A stretch of 64,000 nt of DNA from Arthrobacter sp. Soc17.1.1.1 (GCF_036867195.1 NZ_JBAJII010000001.1:3038001-3102000); one strand, 5' to 3'; counted from the stretch's first letter, positions 1 to 9,249 are shown. Numbers and translations are program-made. Notes: generated by a model not told the origin, from the letters alone.

Positions 1-282
1 CGTGTTGCGGTGCTGCGCCTCGACGAGTTCGTCACTCGCGGCCTCGACGGCGTCGGCGAGCCTGAGCAGCATGAGCTGTCGCTGGCTCGGCGTGGTCCGC
101 TTCCAGGTGGTGAAGGCACGCGCTGCGGCGCGCATGGCGTCGTCGACGTCGGCGGGCGAGGAGACGGGCGACTGGGCGACCACCTCCCCGTTGGTCGGGT
201 TGACGATGTCCAGGAGCTGATTACGAGCGCCGGCGGGCGTCACGAACGCTCCGTCGATGTAGTTCTGAAGGGTCTCAGCCAC
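1..282 (-). CDS. Aldehyde dehydrogenase, N-terminal part (gamma-aminobutyraldehyde dehydrogenase-like), runs off the left edge
   Basis: The first 94 codons of an NAD(P)-dependent aldehyde dehydrogenase are visible. The start is GTG at 282, preceded on the minus strand by AAAGG. The protein begins VAETLQNYIDGAFV and continues with an IVNPTNGEVV segment and a TWKRTTPSQRQ segment, the usual N-terminal layout of the ALDH superfamily. The wording is closest to 4-aminobutyraldehyde dehydrogenases of putrescine catabolism, but the catalytic Cys and Glu lie outside the window, so the substrate is inferred. It is divergent from the PucR regulator at 450, which plausibly controls it. Confidence 0.8.
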   Translation of the reverse strand, partial: MAETLQNYIDGAFVTPAGARNQLLDIVNPTNGEVVAQSPVSSPADVDDAMRAAARAFTTWKRTTPSQRQLMLLRLADAVEAASDELVEAQHRNT

Positions 283-449
283 GATGCAGTGCCTTTCACG
301 AGGTCAGGTCCACGCGGAGCCCGGACAGATGCGGGCGGCGGGTATCGAGGAAACGTTACCGGGCGCCGGCGGCCCCGGGCCACGGATACCTGCACAGCAG
401 AAACCGGTGGCGTCCGTGCAGGCGTACAGCCGCACCCTATGCTGGTCGC

Positions 450-2045
450 ATGGCCATCACCCTGACCGACCTGCTGGCGGATGCGGCGCTCGGGCTCGTC
501 GCGGAGGGCCGCGCGGTCGCTCCGCCCCATCCCATCGAGTGGGTCGCGGTGACCGAGCTCGAGGACCCCCGCCCGTTCCTCAACGGCGCCGAGGTGGTCC
601 TGACCACGGGCGTCCGGCTGGGGACCGCAGCGGCGCAGCGGGCCTTCGTCCGCCGGGCCCACGAGGCGGGCGCGCTCGCGATCGGCTTCGGGGTGGGCCT
701 GACGCACCAGCGGATCCCCGCCGCCGTCCTCGCCGAGGCGGACGACGTCGGGCTGCCCGCCTTCCGCGTGCCCTACGAGGTCCCCTTCGTCGCGATCGGC
801 AAGAGGGTGGCCGACGCCCTGTCCGCCGACCGGTTCGCGGGCCTCGAGGAACTCCTCGAGAGCCATGCGGTCCTCGCCTCGGCGCTCCTCGGACCCGGCG
901 GGCTCGGAGCCCTCCTCGGGGAGCTCGCCCGCATGCTCGGCACCGACGTCGCCCTGTTCCAGTACGGTGCCCGGATCGCCGGGGCGGCGGGTCCGGCCTC
1001 GTCCGGAGCGCGTTCGTCAGGTGCCCGTTCGTCAGGTACCGGTTCGCCCGGCACCGGTTCGTCCGGTACCCGTTCGTCGGGCACCGGTTCGCCCGGCACC
1101 GGCGCGCCCGGCCCCGATCCGAAGCGCGGCCACGCGTCCGGTCCGGCATCGGCGGCTGCCGGCGCGCCGGGACCCGAGACCCGCGCCTGGCACCACCTGC
1201 CCATCGCGACCGGGCTGAAGGACCGCTGCACGCTCGCCATCGCCGAACCCTACGGGCGCGCGGCCGTCGTGGAGTACGCGCAGAATCTGATCTCCGTCGA
1301 GCTGACCAACCAGGCCAGGAACCGCACGGGCATGCGGAACGCCGTCGGCCAGCTGCTCGAGGACGTGGTGCGCGGCACCCTCGCCGGTGCGGAGGCCGCA
1401 GCCAGGCTCGCCGGTACCGGCATCGACACGGCGCTGCGCCACGGCGTGCTCATCGTCGACGTCGCCTCCGGCCAGCGGCGCGCCCTGCGCACGCTGCCCC
1501 TGCCCGACGGCTGGAGCGGCGTGCCGGCCGGCCTCGTGGACGAGCGCCTCGTGCTCGTCCTGCCCTCGCCCGCCACACCGGCCATCCCCGAACCGGCCGA
1601 TCTCGGCCGCTACCTGCACGGCGCCGGCCTCACGGCGAGGATCGGCGTCGGCGGGACGTACGCCCAGCCCAACGGACTGCGCTGGAGCTACTTCGAGGCC
1701 CGGGAGGCCCTGCAGCGCGGCCAGGCTCTCAACATCGCGGATCGCCTGAGCCTGACGTCCCTGCTCATGACCAGCGCCGACGTACCGCTCTCCGACCTCG
1801 CCGCCGAGACGCTGGAGCCGCTCGAGGCCTTCGACGAGGCCCATGGCGCGGGCCTCCTCGCCACCCTGCAGCGGTACCTCGAGCTCGACGGCTCGGTGGC
1901 CGCCGTCGCCGCCGCCCTCGGCCTCCACCGCAACACCGTGCGCTACCGGCTGCAGCAGGTCGTCACGCTCACGGGCTACGACCCCGCCGTCACCGCGGAC
2001 CGCGTGCACCTCTACCTGGCACTGCGCATCCGGGCTCTCGGCTGA
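450..2045 (+). CDS. PucR-family transcriptional regulator with an internal Ser/Gly repeat
   Basis: A 531-residue regulator. Residues about 1-165 form a PucR N-terminal ligand domain and the last 60 residues form the PucR C-terminal helix-turn-helix (GSVAAVAAALGLHRNTVRYR). PucR proteins sense purine, amine or amino-acid metabolites; divergence from the aldehyde dehydrogenase suggests a role in polyamine or GABA catabolism (inference). Residues 184-223 are eight 15-bp DNA units encoding SSGTG/SPGTG-like pentapeptides, inserted between the N-terminal domain and the central region; this is not typical of the family. The next gene is separated by a 12-bp repeat array. Confidence 0.85.
   Translation: MAITLTDLLADAALGLVAEGRAVAPPHPIEWVAVTELEDPRPFLNGAEVVLTTGVRLGTAAAQRAFVRRAHEAGALAIGFGVGLTHQRIPAAVLAEADDVGLPAFRVPYEVPFVAIGKRVADALSADRFAGLEELLESHAVLASALLGPGGLGALLGELARMLGTDVALFQYGARIAGAAGPASSGARSSGARSSGTGSPGTGSSGTRSSGTGSPGTGAPGPDPKRGHASGPASAAAGAPGPETRAWHHLPIATGLKDRCTLAIAEPYGRAAVVEYAQNLISVELTNQARNRTGMRNAVGQLLEDVVRGTLAGAEAAARLAGTGIDTALRHGVLIVDVASGQRRALRTLPLPDGWSGVPAGLVDERLVLVLPSPATPAIPEPADLGRYLHGAGLTARIGVGGTYAQPNGLRWSYFEAREALQRGQALNIADRLSLTSLLMTSADVPLSDLAAETLEPLEAFDEAHGAGLLATLQRYLELDGSVAAVAAALGLHRNTVRYRLQQVVTLTGYDPAVTADRVHLYLALRIRALG
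999..1118 (+). repeat. 15-bp in-frame tandem repeat in the PucR gene, 8 units
   Basis: Eight contiguous 15-bp units of the form TCGTCCGGTACCCGT, each starting on a codon boundary and encoding S-S/P-G-T/A-G/R. Third positions differ between units, so the array is not very recent. It lies in an interdomain linker. Confidence 0.85.
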
Positions 2046-2102
2046 CGCGCCGGCGCCGGACGGCCGGTCGGGGACGGCGGCGACGGGCTGCCATCCCACC
2101 CG

Positions 2103-2186
2103 CCATTCAGCCCACCATTTCGCTCACCTCTCCGCCCACCTTTCCGCCCGCCATTCCGCTCACCATTCCGCCCGCCGTCCGCTGCA
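2103..2186 (+). repeat. 12-bp degenerate tandem repeat, about 7 units, intergenic
   Basis: Seven 12-bp units similar to CCATTCCGCCCG fill most of the gap between the PucR gene and the GAF kinase. No gene or clear hairpin terminator is visible here. Confidence 0.75.
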
Positions 2187-2237
2187 TGGGATAGTTTGGC
2201 CCGTATACACCGGTCTCAAGGTTCTTCGGGGGTACTC

Positions 2238-3482
2238 ATGTCACTGCTGTCTGCCGACGATGTGGAGTTGCAGGAACTTGCGCGCCAGGCGATCCTGCAG
2301 GAGTACCGGCTCCCCTACGGGGAGACCGACCGCAGGCCGGTGGACCGGCTCGAGTACGAGACGCCCCCCGAACTCCTGGACCTGGTCAGGCTCGCCGTGC
2401 GCGTGAGCGGGATGGACGCGGGTGTCATCAACATCATCACCGCGGACCAGCAGCATCAGATCGCAGCCGTCGGGGTGGACCCCGCGGTGTGCTCGCGGGA
2501 CGATTCCATGTGCTCGAAGGTCTTCACCTCGGGATCCATCACCGCGCTCGCCGACGCGTCCCGTGATCCCCGCTTCGCCGACAACCCCTTCGTCAACGGC
2601 GGCATCGCCAACGTGCGGTCCTACGCCTCGGTACCCCTCATCACGCACGAGGGGTATGCCCTCGGCTCGCTGTGCGTCTTCTCCCCCGTGGTGGCCGAGC
2701 TGGACGTCGAACAGCGGGAGGGCCTCGAGATCCTCGCCCGTCAGGTCGTGGAGGTCCTCGAGCTGCAGTTCACCACACGGCAGCTCGTGGAGGCCCTCGA
2801 GGTGGTGCGGCGCAGCAACGAGGACCTCGCGGACTTTGCCGCGCGCGTGAGCCACGACCTGAAGAACCCGCTGACGGCGATCCTCGGGTACACCGAGCTC
2901 GGCGAGCTGGATACCGCCGTCGAGTCCTCCGGGCCGGCCGCGCGCTACCTGAGCATCATCCGCGGCAGCGCCAGTCGGATGCTCGCCACGGTGGAGGACG
3001 TCCTCGAGTTCTCGCGCATAGGCGGGTCGATCAGCCGCAGCACGGTCCGCCTCAGCACCGTCATGAATGCCGTGCTGCAGGACGTCCTGCCGCTCAGCAG
3101 CGCGTCCGACGCCGTCATCTCGGTGCAGGACGCCCAGCTGCAGGTGGACCGGGCGCAGGTCACCGCCCTCCTGCAGAACCTCGTCTCGAATGCGATCAAG
3201 TACTCCACGCCGGGTGCTCCCCCGCGCATCGAGGTCGTGGCGAGTGTCGGCGAGACCCAGGTGCTGCGCGTCATCGACCACGGCAAGGGCATCGATCCTG
3301 CCGACCGCCAGCGGGTGCTCGAGCCGCTCGTGCGACTGCACCGCGACGGGGACCCCGCGGGCAACGGGATCGGGCTCGCGACGTGCGTCCGGATCGCGGC
3401 CGCCCATGAGGGGTCGATCAGTGTGACGGGAACGCCGGGCGGCGGGACCACGGTGGTGGTGGATCTCGGACCGGCGGGCTGA
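2238..3482 (+). CDS. Soluble GAF-domain sensor histidine kinase
   Basis: A 414-residue kinase without membrane segments. Residues about 40-180 are a GAF domain (CSRDDSMC and SYASVPL segments). HisKA follows with the phospho-accepting His206 in SHDLKNP, then an HATPase domain with N box NLVSNAIKY, G1 DHGKGI and G2 GNGIGL. I chose ATG 2238 because GGGGG precedes it; an upstream TTG at 2196 in frame lacks a good ribosome site. No response regulator is adjacent, and the next gene is a convergent second kinase, so the phosphotransfer partner is unknown. Confidence 0.85.
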   Translation: MSLLSADDVELQELARQAILQEYRLPYGETDRRPVDRLEYETPPELLDLVRLAVRVSGMDAGVINIITADQQHQIAAVGVDPAVCSRDDSMCSKVFTSGSITALADASRDPRFADNPFVNGGIANVRSYASVPLITHEGYALGSLCVFSPVVAELDVEQREGLEILARQVVEVLELQFTTRQLVEALEVVRRSNEDLADFAARVSHDLKNPLTAILGYTELGELDTAVESSGPAARYLSIIRGSASRMLATVEDVLEFSRIGGSISRSTVRLSTVMNAVLQDVLPLSSASDAVISVQDAQLQVDRAQVTALLQNLVSNAIKYSTPGAPPRIEVVASVGETQVLRVIDHGKGIDPADRQRVLEPLVRLHRDGDPAGNGIGLATCVRIAAAHEGSISVTGTPGGGTTVVVDLGPAG

Positions 3483-3518
3483 CGGCACCGCCGTCCTGAC
3501 GGCCTGCCGGTGGCGTCG

Positions 3519-5198
3519 CTACTGCGCCTGGAGCTGCTGGTCCTGCCCGACGTGCGCGAGCGGCAGCCGGAACGTGAAGGTGGACCCGGCGCCCTCGACG
3601 CTCCGGCACGTGATGGTCCCGCCGTGCCGTTCGACGATCGCCTTCGAGATGGCGAGCCCGAGACCGACACCGGGGATGGCCGCGTTGCGGGCACCCGAGG
3701 TGCGGAAGAACTTCGAGAACACGCCCTTCAGCTCCTCGGGGGACATGCCGCTCCCCTCGTCGGTGACGCTGCACTCCACCTCGCCGTCGACCTCCGCGGC
3801 GCGGACCGTCACGCGGCCCCCGCCCGGCGAGTACTTGATGGCGTTCGAGAGCAGGTTGTCCAGCACCTGGCCGATGCCGGAGGCATCGCACAGGGCGACG
3901 AGGCCGGGTTCCGTGCGGTCCTCGAACCGCACCAGGGGGTTGCTGTTGCCCTCCTGCGCGGTCGCGAGCCGCCGGCCCACCAGGCCGGAGAAGTCGGTGG
4001 GCACCGGGGTGATCTCGGGCGTGCCCTCCGCGGTGGACAGCAGGTCCACCACGAGCTTGTGCAGGCGCTCGGAGTTGCGCGACACCACCTCGAGGCCGGA
4101 CGCGACCGCGGGCTCGAGGTCCGGCATGCTGGTCAGCAGCTCGAGATAGCCCCTGATCGCGGTGAGGGGCGTCCGCAGTTCGTGGGACACCGTCGCCACG
4201 AACTCGTCCTTCGCGTTGAGGGCGGTGACCAGCTCCGTGACGTCGTTGAACGTCACCACGGATCCCTCCCGGGTGCCGGCCTGGTTCGTCATCAGGCGCG
4301 ACGACGTCGAGAGCACGCGCTGGCCGGGCTGTTCCCCCCACCACAGGAGGTAGTCGGAGAACACATGGCCCTCGGCCGCCCGCCGTGCGGGTCGCCGCGC
4401 CGCGGGCACGGCCGTCCCGCCGTCCTGCTGGTAGATGCGCAGGTCCTCCTCCGCCGTCCCGTCGGAGCCACCCGCGAGCATCCGGAGCTGCTCGAGCTTT
4501 CGGTTGCCGAGGACGGTCCGGCCCGTCTCGTCGAGCGCCATCAGTCCGATGTCCACGCTGTTGACCACGGTATCGAGCAGCCGTTCACGGCGTGCACTCT
4601 CCTCGAGGAGCACCTGCAGTGCGCGGTCCTTCTCCTCGAGCATCGCCTGCTGGGCCATCATGCTCGCGGTCATCACGCGGATGGTCACGCCGACGGCGAG
4701 CATGATGAACGGCAGCAGGAAGGACTGCGTGAGGCTCTGGGAGTTGACCTCGGCGGCGGTCACGAACACCGGCACCCACACGACGCCCAGCGCGCCCAGG
4801 AAACCGGCGGTGAGGGCTGCGCGCGGGAACAGGCCGGAGGCGGCGAGCCAGATGACCGGGAACACGGTGAGGAGCCCCACACCGGTGATGATGGTCCCCG
4901 CGCCGTAGCGCATGAAGCCGATGGGGATGAAGTCGAGCAGCGGGATGACCAGGAAGGTCGCGTGCGGGAGGCGGTCCCAGGGGACGGCGACGCACAGCGC
5001 CAGCAGCACGGCCTGCAGGCCCACGCCGATGAGGAAGGCCTGGCTCGCGAAGAGGTCGCGGTGGAACAGGAGGCCGCCCGCCAGGATCAGCAGCACCGTG
5101 AGTGAGAGCGGGAGCTGGCTGAGGATCACGCGCATGCGGAGGGTCAGCTCGTGGAACTGCCGGGTGTTGAGCGTCAGATGGGAGAGCACCTTGTCCAT
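3519..5198 (-). CDS. Membrane-bound PAS-type sensor histidine kinase
   Basis: A 559-residue kinase. The N-terminal 175 residues contain about six hydrophobic segments, followed by a coiled linker (LEEKDRALQVLLEESARR), a PAS-like region (residues about 205-310), HisKA with His339 in SHELRTPLTAIRG, and HATPase_c (NLLSNAIKYS, DEGSGM, GVGLGLAIS). All catalytic boxes are intact. The reading frame stays open far upstream, but ATG 5198 begins the recognisable protein and separates it from the esterase gene. It converges on the GAF kinase. No response regulator is visible, so the signal is unknown. Confidence 0.85.
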   Translation of the reverse strand: MDKVLSHLTLNTRQFHELTLRMRVILSQLPLSLTVLLILAGGLLFHRDLFASQAFLIGVGLQAVLLALCVAVPWDRLPHATFLVIPLLDFIPIGFMRYGAGTIITGVGLLTVFPVIWLAASGLFPRAALTAGFLGALGVVWVPVFVTAAEVNSQSLTQSFLLPFIMLAVGVTIRVMTASMMAQQAMLEEKDRALQVLLEESARRERLLDTVVNSVDIGLMALDETGRTVLGNRKLEQLRMLAGGSDGTAEEDLRIYQQDGGTAVPAARRPARRAAEGHVFSDYLLWWGEQPGQRVLSTSSRLMTNQAGTREGSVVTFNDVTELVTALNAKDEFVATVSHELRTPLTAIRGYLELLTSMPDLEPAVASGLEVVSRNSERLHKLVVDLLSTAEGTPEITPVPTDFSGLVGRRLATAQEGNSNPLVRFEDRTEPGLVALCDASGIGQVLDNLLSNAIKYSPGGGRVTVRAAEVDGEVECSVTDEGSGMSPEELKGVFSKFFRTSGARNAAIPGVGLGLAISKAIVERHGGTITCRSVEGAGSTFTFRLPLAHVGQDQQLQAQ

Positions 5199-5380
5199 TC
5201 CCCGGCCTTCCCTGTCGATCGTCGAGCCCGTCCGCCGCCACGGGAGAGGCGGGCCTCGGCCCGCACGCCACCACAGACTAGCGGTGCAGCCCGTCGCCCC
5301 AGGGTGGTGCAGGGGGTTCCCGAACCTAAAGTTCCCATCAAGATCTGCGCAACTGGCCCGACCCGGGGGCGCGGATCGGG

Positions 5381-6349
5381 TCAGGGCAGGGCCGGCCGGC
5401 CGAGGAACGCCTCGATATCGGCGTAGACCTCCCTGGACTCCGGCAGGCGCCGGAACGCGGGGAACACGTGGAAACCGCCCGGGTAGACCTTCAGGGTGAC
5501 ATCCGCCCCTGCGGCCACGGCCCGGTCCCGGAACACCACCGCGTCCGCCATGCAGACGTCGCGTGTGCCCTGGTAGATGCGCGTGACGGGTACCGCGGCC
5601 AGCAGGTCCTCCGGCGCGCAGGCCGGGCTCACCAGGGGTGTCCTCGGATCGTCGCCGTCGGACCACCACAGGCCCGCCCGGACCCCGCCGGGCACCGAGA
5701 GCATGGGGTCCACGGCGTCGTACTTCGGGATCTCCGGATTGGTGGCCGTGACGTCGAGCCACGGGGAGAAGGCGACCACGCGGCCGGGTGCGGGCAGCCC
5801 CGCGTCGCGGAAGGCCCAGGACTGCGCGATGGCGAGTGCTCCGCCGGCGGAATCGCCCATCAGCGTGACGTCCTCGGGCTCCGCCGTCGAGAGGACCTCC
5901 CGGTAGACCGAGACGAGGTAGGGGAACGCCTCCCGGTAGGTGCTCTCGGGCGCGAGGCGGTAGAGGGGCACGGTGACCGCGGCGCCGGTGCGCCGGGTGA
6001 GCTCGGCGATGATCCACCAGTGCGGGCGCCCGAGCTCGTTGATGTAGATGCCGCCGTGCGTGTAGATGATGTGCGAGCGCGTCGTTCCCAGCAGGGGCCG
6101 GACGGTGATGGTGCGGACCCCGTCGATCCGCTTCTCCTGGATGGTGTGCGTCTGCCGGAACGTCCACGGGATGGCCGCGACCGAGGGGTACGTGCGGCCC
6201 GGGTACCTGGCGTCGACCCAGTCCGTACCGCTGAGGTTCCTCTTGGTCGGCAGGACGCCGATCAGCCGGGACGCGATGCGCATGGCCCGGGAGCCGTCCT
6301 GCGCACTCGGTTCGACGGTGTCAGTGCCTGCTGGGTGTGCGCTCGTCAT
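5381..6349 (-). CDS. Alpha/beta hydrolase, hormone-sensitive-lipase type esterase
   Basis: A 322-residue hydrolase. The oxyanion-hole motif is YTHGGIYINE (HGG type), the nucleophile sits in GDSAGGALA, and the catalytic His is likely in GGFHVFPAF near the C terminus. These mark the HSL (family IV) esterases that cleave short acyl esters. There is no signal peptide, so it is cytoplasmic. The neighbours do not indicate a substrate. ATG 6349 is the first start with a family-typical length. Confidence 0.8.
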   Translation of the reverse strand: MTSAHPAGTDTVEPSAQDGSRAMRIASRLIGVLPTKRNLSGTDWVDARYPGRTYPSVAAIPWTFRQTHTIQEKRIDGVRTITVRPLLGTTRSHIIYTHGGIYINELGRPHWWIIAELTRRTGAAVTVPLYRLAPESTYREAFPYLVSVYREVLSTAEPEDVTLMGDSAGGALAIAQSWAFRDAGLPAPGRVVAFSPWLDVTATNPEIPKYDAVDPMLSVPGGVRAGLWWSDGDDPRTPLVSPACAPEDLLAAVPVTRIYQGTRDVCMADAVVFRDRAVAAGADVTLKVYPGGFHVFPAFRRLPESREVYADIEAFLGRPALP

Positions 6350-6507
6350 GGAGGCCAGCCTAGACCCGGGGGTCCCGTCGCCGCGGGTGGATCCGCACCA
6401 CCGGCACCGGGCGGATCGCCGCCTCTGTCATGCTGGTCAGTGCCCTGTGGTGCCGCCGACCGACGCGCGCATCCGGCCGCTGCAGCACCGGTCCGCCGAA
6501 GGAAGTC

Positions 6508-7143
6508 ATGGATACCGCCTCACACATCGCCCTGGCCGCCGACCTCCTCGGCGTCTTCTTCTTCGCCGTCTCGGGCTCGCTCCTGGCCGCACGGAAGGGC
6601 TTCGACCTCGTCGGGTCCCTGCTCCTCGCCTCCCTCGCGTCGCTGGGCGGAGGAGTGGCCCGCGACCTCATCATCGACGTCCCGCCGGCGGCCTTCACCG
6701 AGCCGGTCTACCTGCTGCCTCCGCTGCTCGCCACCGTGCTGGTCTACTTCGTCGTCTCCGGCGTCGAACGCGTCAAGCGGGTCCTGGTCCTCTTCGACGC
6801 CGCCGGGCTCGCACTGTTCTGCATCACCGGCACCGTGAAGGCCCTCGACGCGGGACTGCACCCGGTGTCGGCCGTCCTGCTGGGTGTCACCACCGCCGTC
6901 GGCGGAGGACTGCTGCGCGACGTCGTCGCGAACGAGATCCCGCAGCTCTTCGACCCGCGGGACATCTACGCCCTCCCCGCGATGCTGGGCGCGAGCATCG
7001 TCACCGTGCTCTACCTGACGGGGTCCTTCACCCTCGTCACGGGGACCGTCGCAGCGTCGCTCGTGTTCTCCCTGCGCGTCCTCGCCTGGCGGTACGGCTG
7101 GCATGCACCACTGGCGGCGAGGACCCCGGCGGGTCGAAAGTAG
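6508..7143 (+). CDS. TRIC-family (UPF0126/YicG-like) membrane channel
   Basis: A 211-residue integral membrane protein with about seven hydrophobic segments. It has the internal duplication of the family: GGGVARD in the first half and GGGLLRDV in the second, the glycine-rich kinks of bacterial TRIC cation channels. Start ATG 6508 is preceded by AAGGAAG. Bacterial TRIC homologues conduct monovalent cations; the role of this one is inferred only from the family. It is divergent from the esterase. Confidence 0.85.
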   Translation: MDTASHIALAADLLGVFFFAVSGSLLAARKGFDLVGSLLLASLASLGGGVARDLIIDVPPAAFTEPVYLLPPLLATVLVYFVVSGVERVKRVLVLFDAAGLALFCITGTVKALDAGLHPVSAVLLGVTTAVGGGLLRDVVANEIPQLFDPRDIYALPAMLGASIVTVLYLTGSFTLVTGTVAASLVFSLRVLAWRYGWHAPLAARTPAGRK

Positions 7144-7206
7144 CCCGCGCCTCCGACCCGCCGGGCTAGGATGAGAGCATCCCCCGCCACCTCTCCTGGA
7201 GTACTA

Positions 7207-7632
7207 GTGACTGAGCTGTTTTCCGACAAATTCCGCGCCCTGGTGCCTTCCTACTTCGAGGACGAGTGGGTCGAGGAAGACGGTCTGTCCGAGGACGAGC
7301 TCGCCGAGCTGCTCGAGGGCAAGGACTTCCACCTCCCGCTCGCCCTGCACGAGTTCTACCGGGCGGTCGGGGCCACCGAGGACATCATGGAGGCGTTCCA
7401 CTTCTTCTGGGACCCGGACGAGCTCGAGATCGAGGACGGCTACCTGCTCTTCCTCGAGGACGAGGACGAGCAGTTCACCTGGGGCATGAAGGCCGACCAG
7501 CTCGATGTGCCGGACCCGATCGTGTGGCGGCGCAACAACGCGCGCAGTGAGTGGCAGAGCGAGGAGGGGACCTTCAGCGAGTACGTGCTCGACCTCTTCG
7601 AGTGGGTCTTCGAGGAGGACGAGGACAACTGA
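7207..7632 (+). CDS. Small highly acidic protein, possibly SMI1/KNR4 (SUKH)-like
   Basis: A 141-residue protein very rich in Asp and Glu. The start is GTG 7207 with GGAG at the right distance. Segments such as LPLALHEFYRAVG and EDGYLLFLEDEDEQ resemble the SUKH fold pattern (a conserved 'LP..y..f....G' helix followed by a strand reading out residue content), but I cannot confirm this by eye. Its stop codon overlaps the start of the HIT gene (TGATG), so the two are translationally coupled. SUKH proteins often act as immunity proteins, yet no toxin gene is adjacent. Confidence 0.6.
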   Translation: MTELFSDKFRALVPSYFEDEWVEEDGLSEDELAELLEGKDFHLPLALHEFYRAVGATEDIMEAFHFFWDPDELEIEDGYLLFLEDEDEQFTWGMKADQLDVPDPIVWRRNNARSEWQSEEGTFSEYVLDLFEWVFEEDEDN

Positions 7633-8108
7633 TGGAGTTCGCCCACCACGCGCCCGAGGGCTACCGGTGCCCGTTCTGCGACCTGGCGCGCGGTGACTTC
7701 AGCAACCCGGGGAACCTCTGCCGCCCGGGCGACGTCATCCACTCCGACGACCTCGTGCTGGCCTTCATCGCCTCGCACGGCTTCGAGCCGAATCCCGGCC
7801 ATGTGCTCATCACCCCCCGCGAGCACGTGGAGCTGCTGTACGAACTGCCCGACGACGTCGCCGCTCGCATCATGACCCTCACCCGGGACATCGCGATCGC
7901 GATCAAGCTCGCCTGGGAACCGGACGGCGTCTCGACGCGCCAGCACAACGAGCCGGCCGGCAGCCAGCACGTCTGGCACTACCACCAGCACGTCCTGCCG
8001 CGCTGGCACGACGACGGCTTCTACTTCACGCCGAAGCGCCCGGTCGTCGACCCGGCGGTGAGGGCGCGGAAGGCCGACGAGCTGCGGGCGTTCCTGCCGG
8101 CGCGGTAG
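7632..8108 (+). CDS. HIT-family protein
   Basis: A 158-residue histidine-triad protein. The triad HYHQH is followed by VLPR, and an N-terminal CPFC pair may bind zinc. HIT proteins are nucleotide hydrolases or transferases acting on AMP-linked substrates. The start ATG 7632 overlaps the upstream TGA. The lengthened C-terminal part (YFTPKRPVV) resembles actinobacterial HIT proteins. The specific substrate is unknown. Confidence 0.85.
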   Translation: MEFAHHAPEGYRCPFCDLARGDFSNPGNLCRPGDVIHSDDLVLAFIASHGFEPNPGHVLITPREHVELLYELPDDVAARIMTLTRDIAIAIKLAWEPDGVSTRQHNEPAGSQHVWHYHQHVLPRWHDDGFYFTPKRPVVDPAVRARKADELRAFLPAR

Positions 8109-8148
8109 CGCTGCAGCCCCCTCCCGGCCGGGCCGCGGTACCTGCGGG

Positions 8149-9240
8149 CTAGACGTCCCTGCTGACCACGGCCTGGGCGAAACTGGCCAGCGCCCGCTTC
8201 ACCACGCTGTCAGGCAGCGGGCCGAGGGCGGCCACGGCGTCGTCCGCCCACTGCTGCGCCACGGCCCACGCCTCCTGCGTCTGCGGGTGCGAGCGGACGG
8301 CGGCGACCGCCTCGGCCAGGGCCTCGTCGGACGACAGGTCGCCGTCCACCAGCGCGACGACGTCGGCGGCCGAGAGGTCGCCGGCGGCTGCGGCACGCCG
8401 CAGCAGGATGACCGGCAGGGTGGGCACGCCCTCCCGGAGGTCGGTGCCGGGGGCCTTGCCGGACTTCACCTTGAGGCCCGTGACGTCGATGACGTCGTCG
8501 GCGAGCTGGAAGGCGACGCCGACCTTCTCGCCGTAGGAGACCATGACGTCGACGACCTCGCGCGGGGTGTCGGCGAAGATCGCGCCGAGCTGCCCGGAGG
8601 CGGCCACGAGGGATCCGGTCTTGTCGGCGATGACGGAGAGGTAGTGCTCGAGGTCGTCCTGGCCCTCGCGGGGGCCGACGGTCTCGTGCAGCTGGCCGAG
8701 GCACAGCCGCTCGAAGGTGCGCGCCTGGATGCCGAGGGCCTCGCCGCCGAGTTCGGAGACGAGGATCGATGCCCGGGCGAAGATGAGGTCACCGGTGAGG
8801 ATGGCCACGGAGTTGCCCCACACCTCGTGCGCCGTCGGGGCGCCACGGCGGTAGGGGGCGGAGTCCATGACGTCGTCGTGGTACAGCGTGGCGAGGTGTG
8901 TCAGCTCGACCACGACGGCCGCCTGCACCACCTTGGCGCGGGTGGGGTTGCCGAGGTGGGACGCGAGGATGGTCAGGAGGGGGCGGATGCGCTTCCCGCC
9001 GGCCTCCACGAGGTGCCGGCTCGTGGCGTCGGCGAGCGGATCGGAGTTCGCGATGGCGCCGCGGAGCTGCTTCTCCACCTCCGCGAGGCACGACGAGACG
9101 GACGGCCCCAGCTCCGGGTCCTCGGCGATGAGGGCGAAACCGGGAGGCAGGCGCAGCGCACCGGCGTCCGGGACGTCCGCGGTGTCCAGCGCGCTGGCGT
9201 GGCCCACGCTGGTCCACCCGGAGTTGAAGGATTGTGTCAC
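8149..9240 (-). CDS. Polyprenyl (menaquinone side-chain) diphosphate synthase
   Basis: A 363-residue trans-isoprenyl diphosphate synthase. The first aspartate-rich motif is LYHDDVMD and the second is QLADDVID, with GGKRIRP near residue 85, all expected for long-chain synthases. It would elongate isopentenyl diphosphate to the menaquinone tail. The start is GTG 9240. It lies 9 nt downstream of menJ on the same strand. The order menG-menJ-polyprenyl synthase matches the Mycobacterium tuberculosis Rv0558-Rv0561c-Rv0562 neighbourhood, which supports this role. Chain length cannot be read from the sequence. Confidence 0.88.
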   Translation of the reverse strand: MTQSFNSGWTSVGHASALDTADVPDAGALRLPPGFALIAEDPELGPSVSSCLAEVEKQLRGAIANSDPLADATSRHLVEAGGKRIRPLLTILASHLGNPTRAKVVQAAVVVELTHLATLYHDDVMDSAPYRRGAPTAHEVWGNSVAILTGDLIFARASILVSELGGEALGIQARTFERLCLGQLHETVGPREGQDDLEHYLSVIADKTGSLVAASGQLGAIFADTPREVVDVMVSYGEKVGVAFQLADDVIDVTGLKVKSGKAPGTDLREGVPTLPVILLRRAAAAGDLSAADVVALVDGDLSSDEALAEAVAAVRSHPQTQEAWAVAQQWADDAVAALGPLPDSVVKRALASFAQAVVSRDV

Positions 9241-9249
9241 CGTCTAAGC

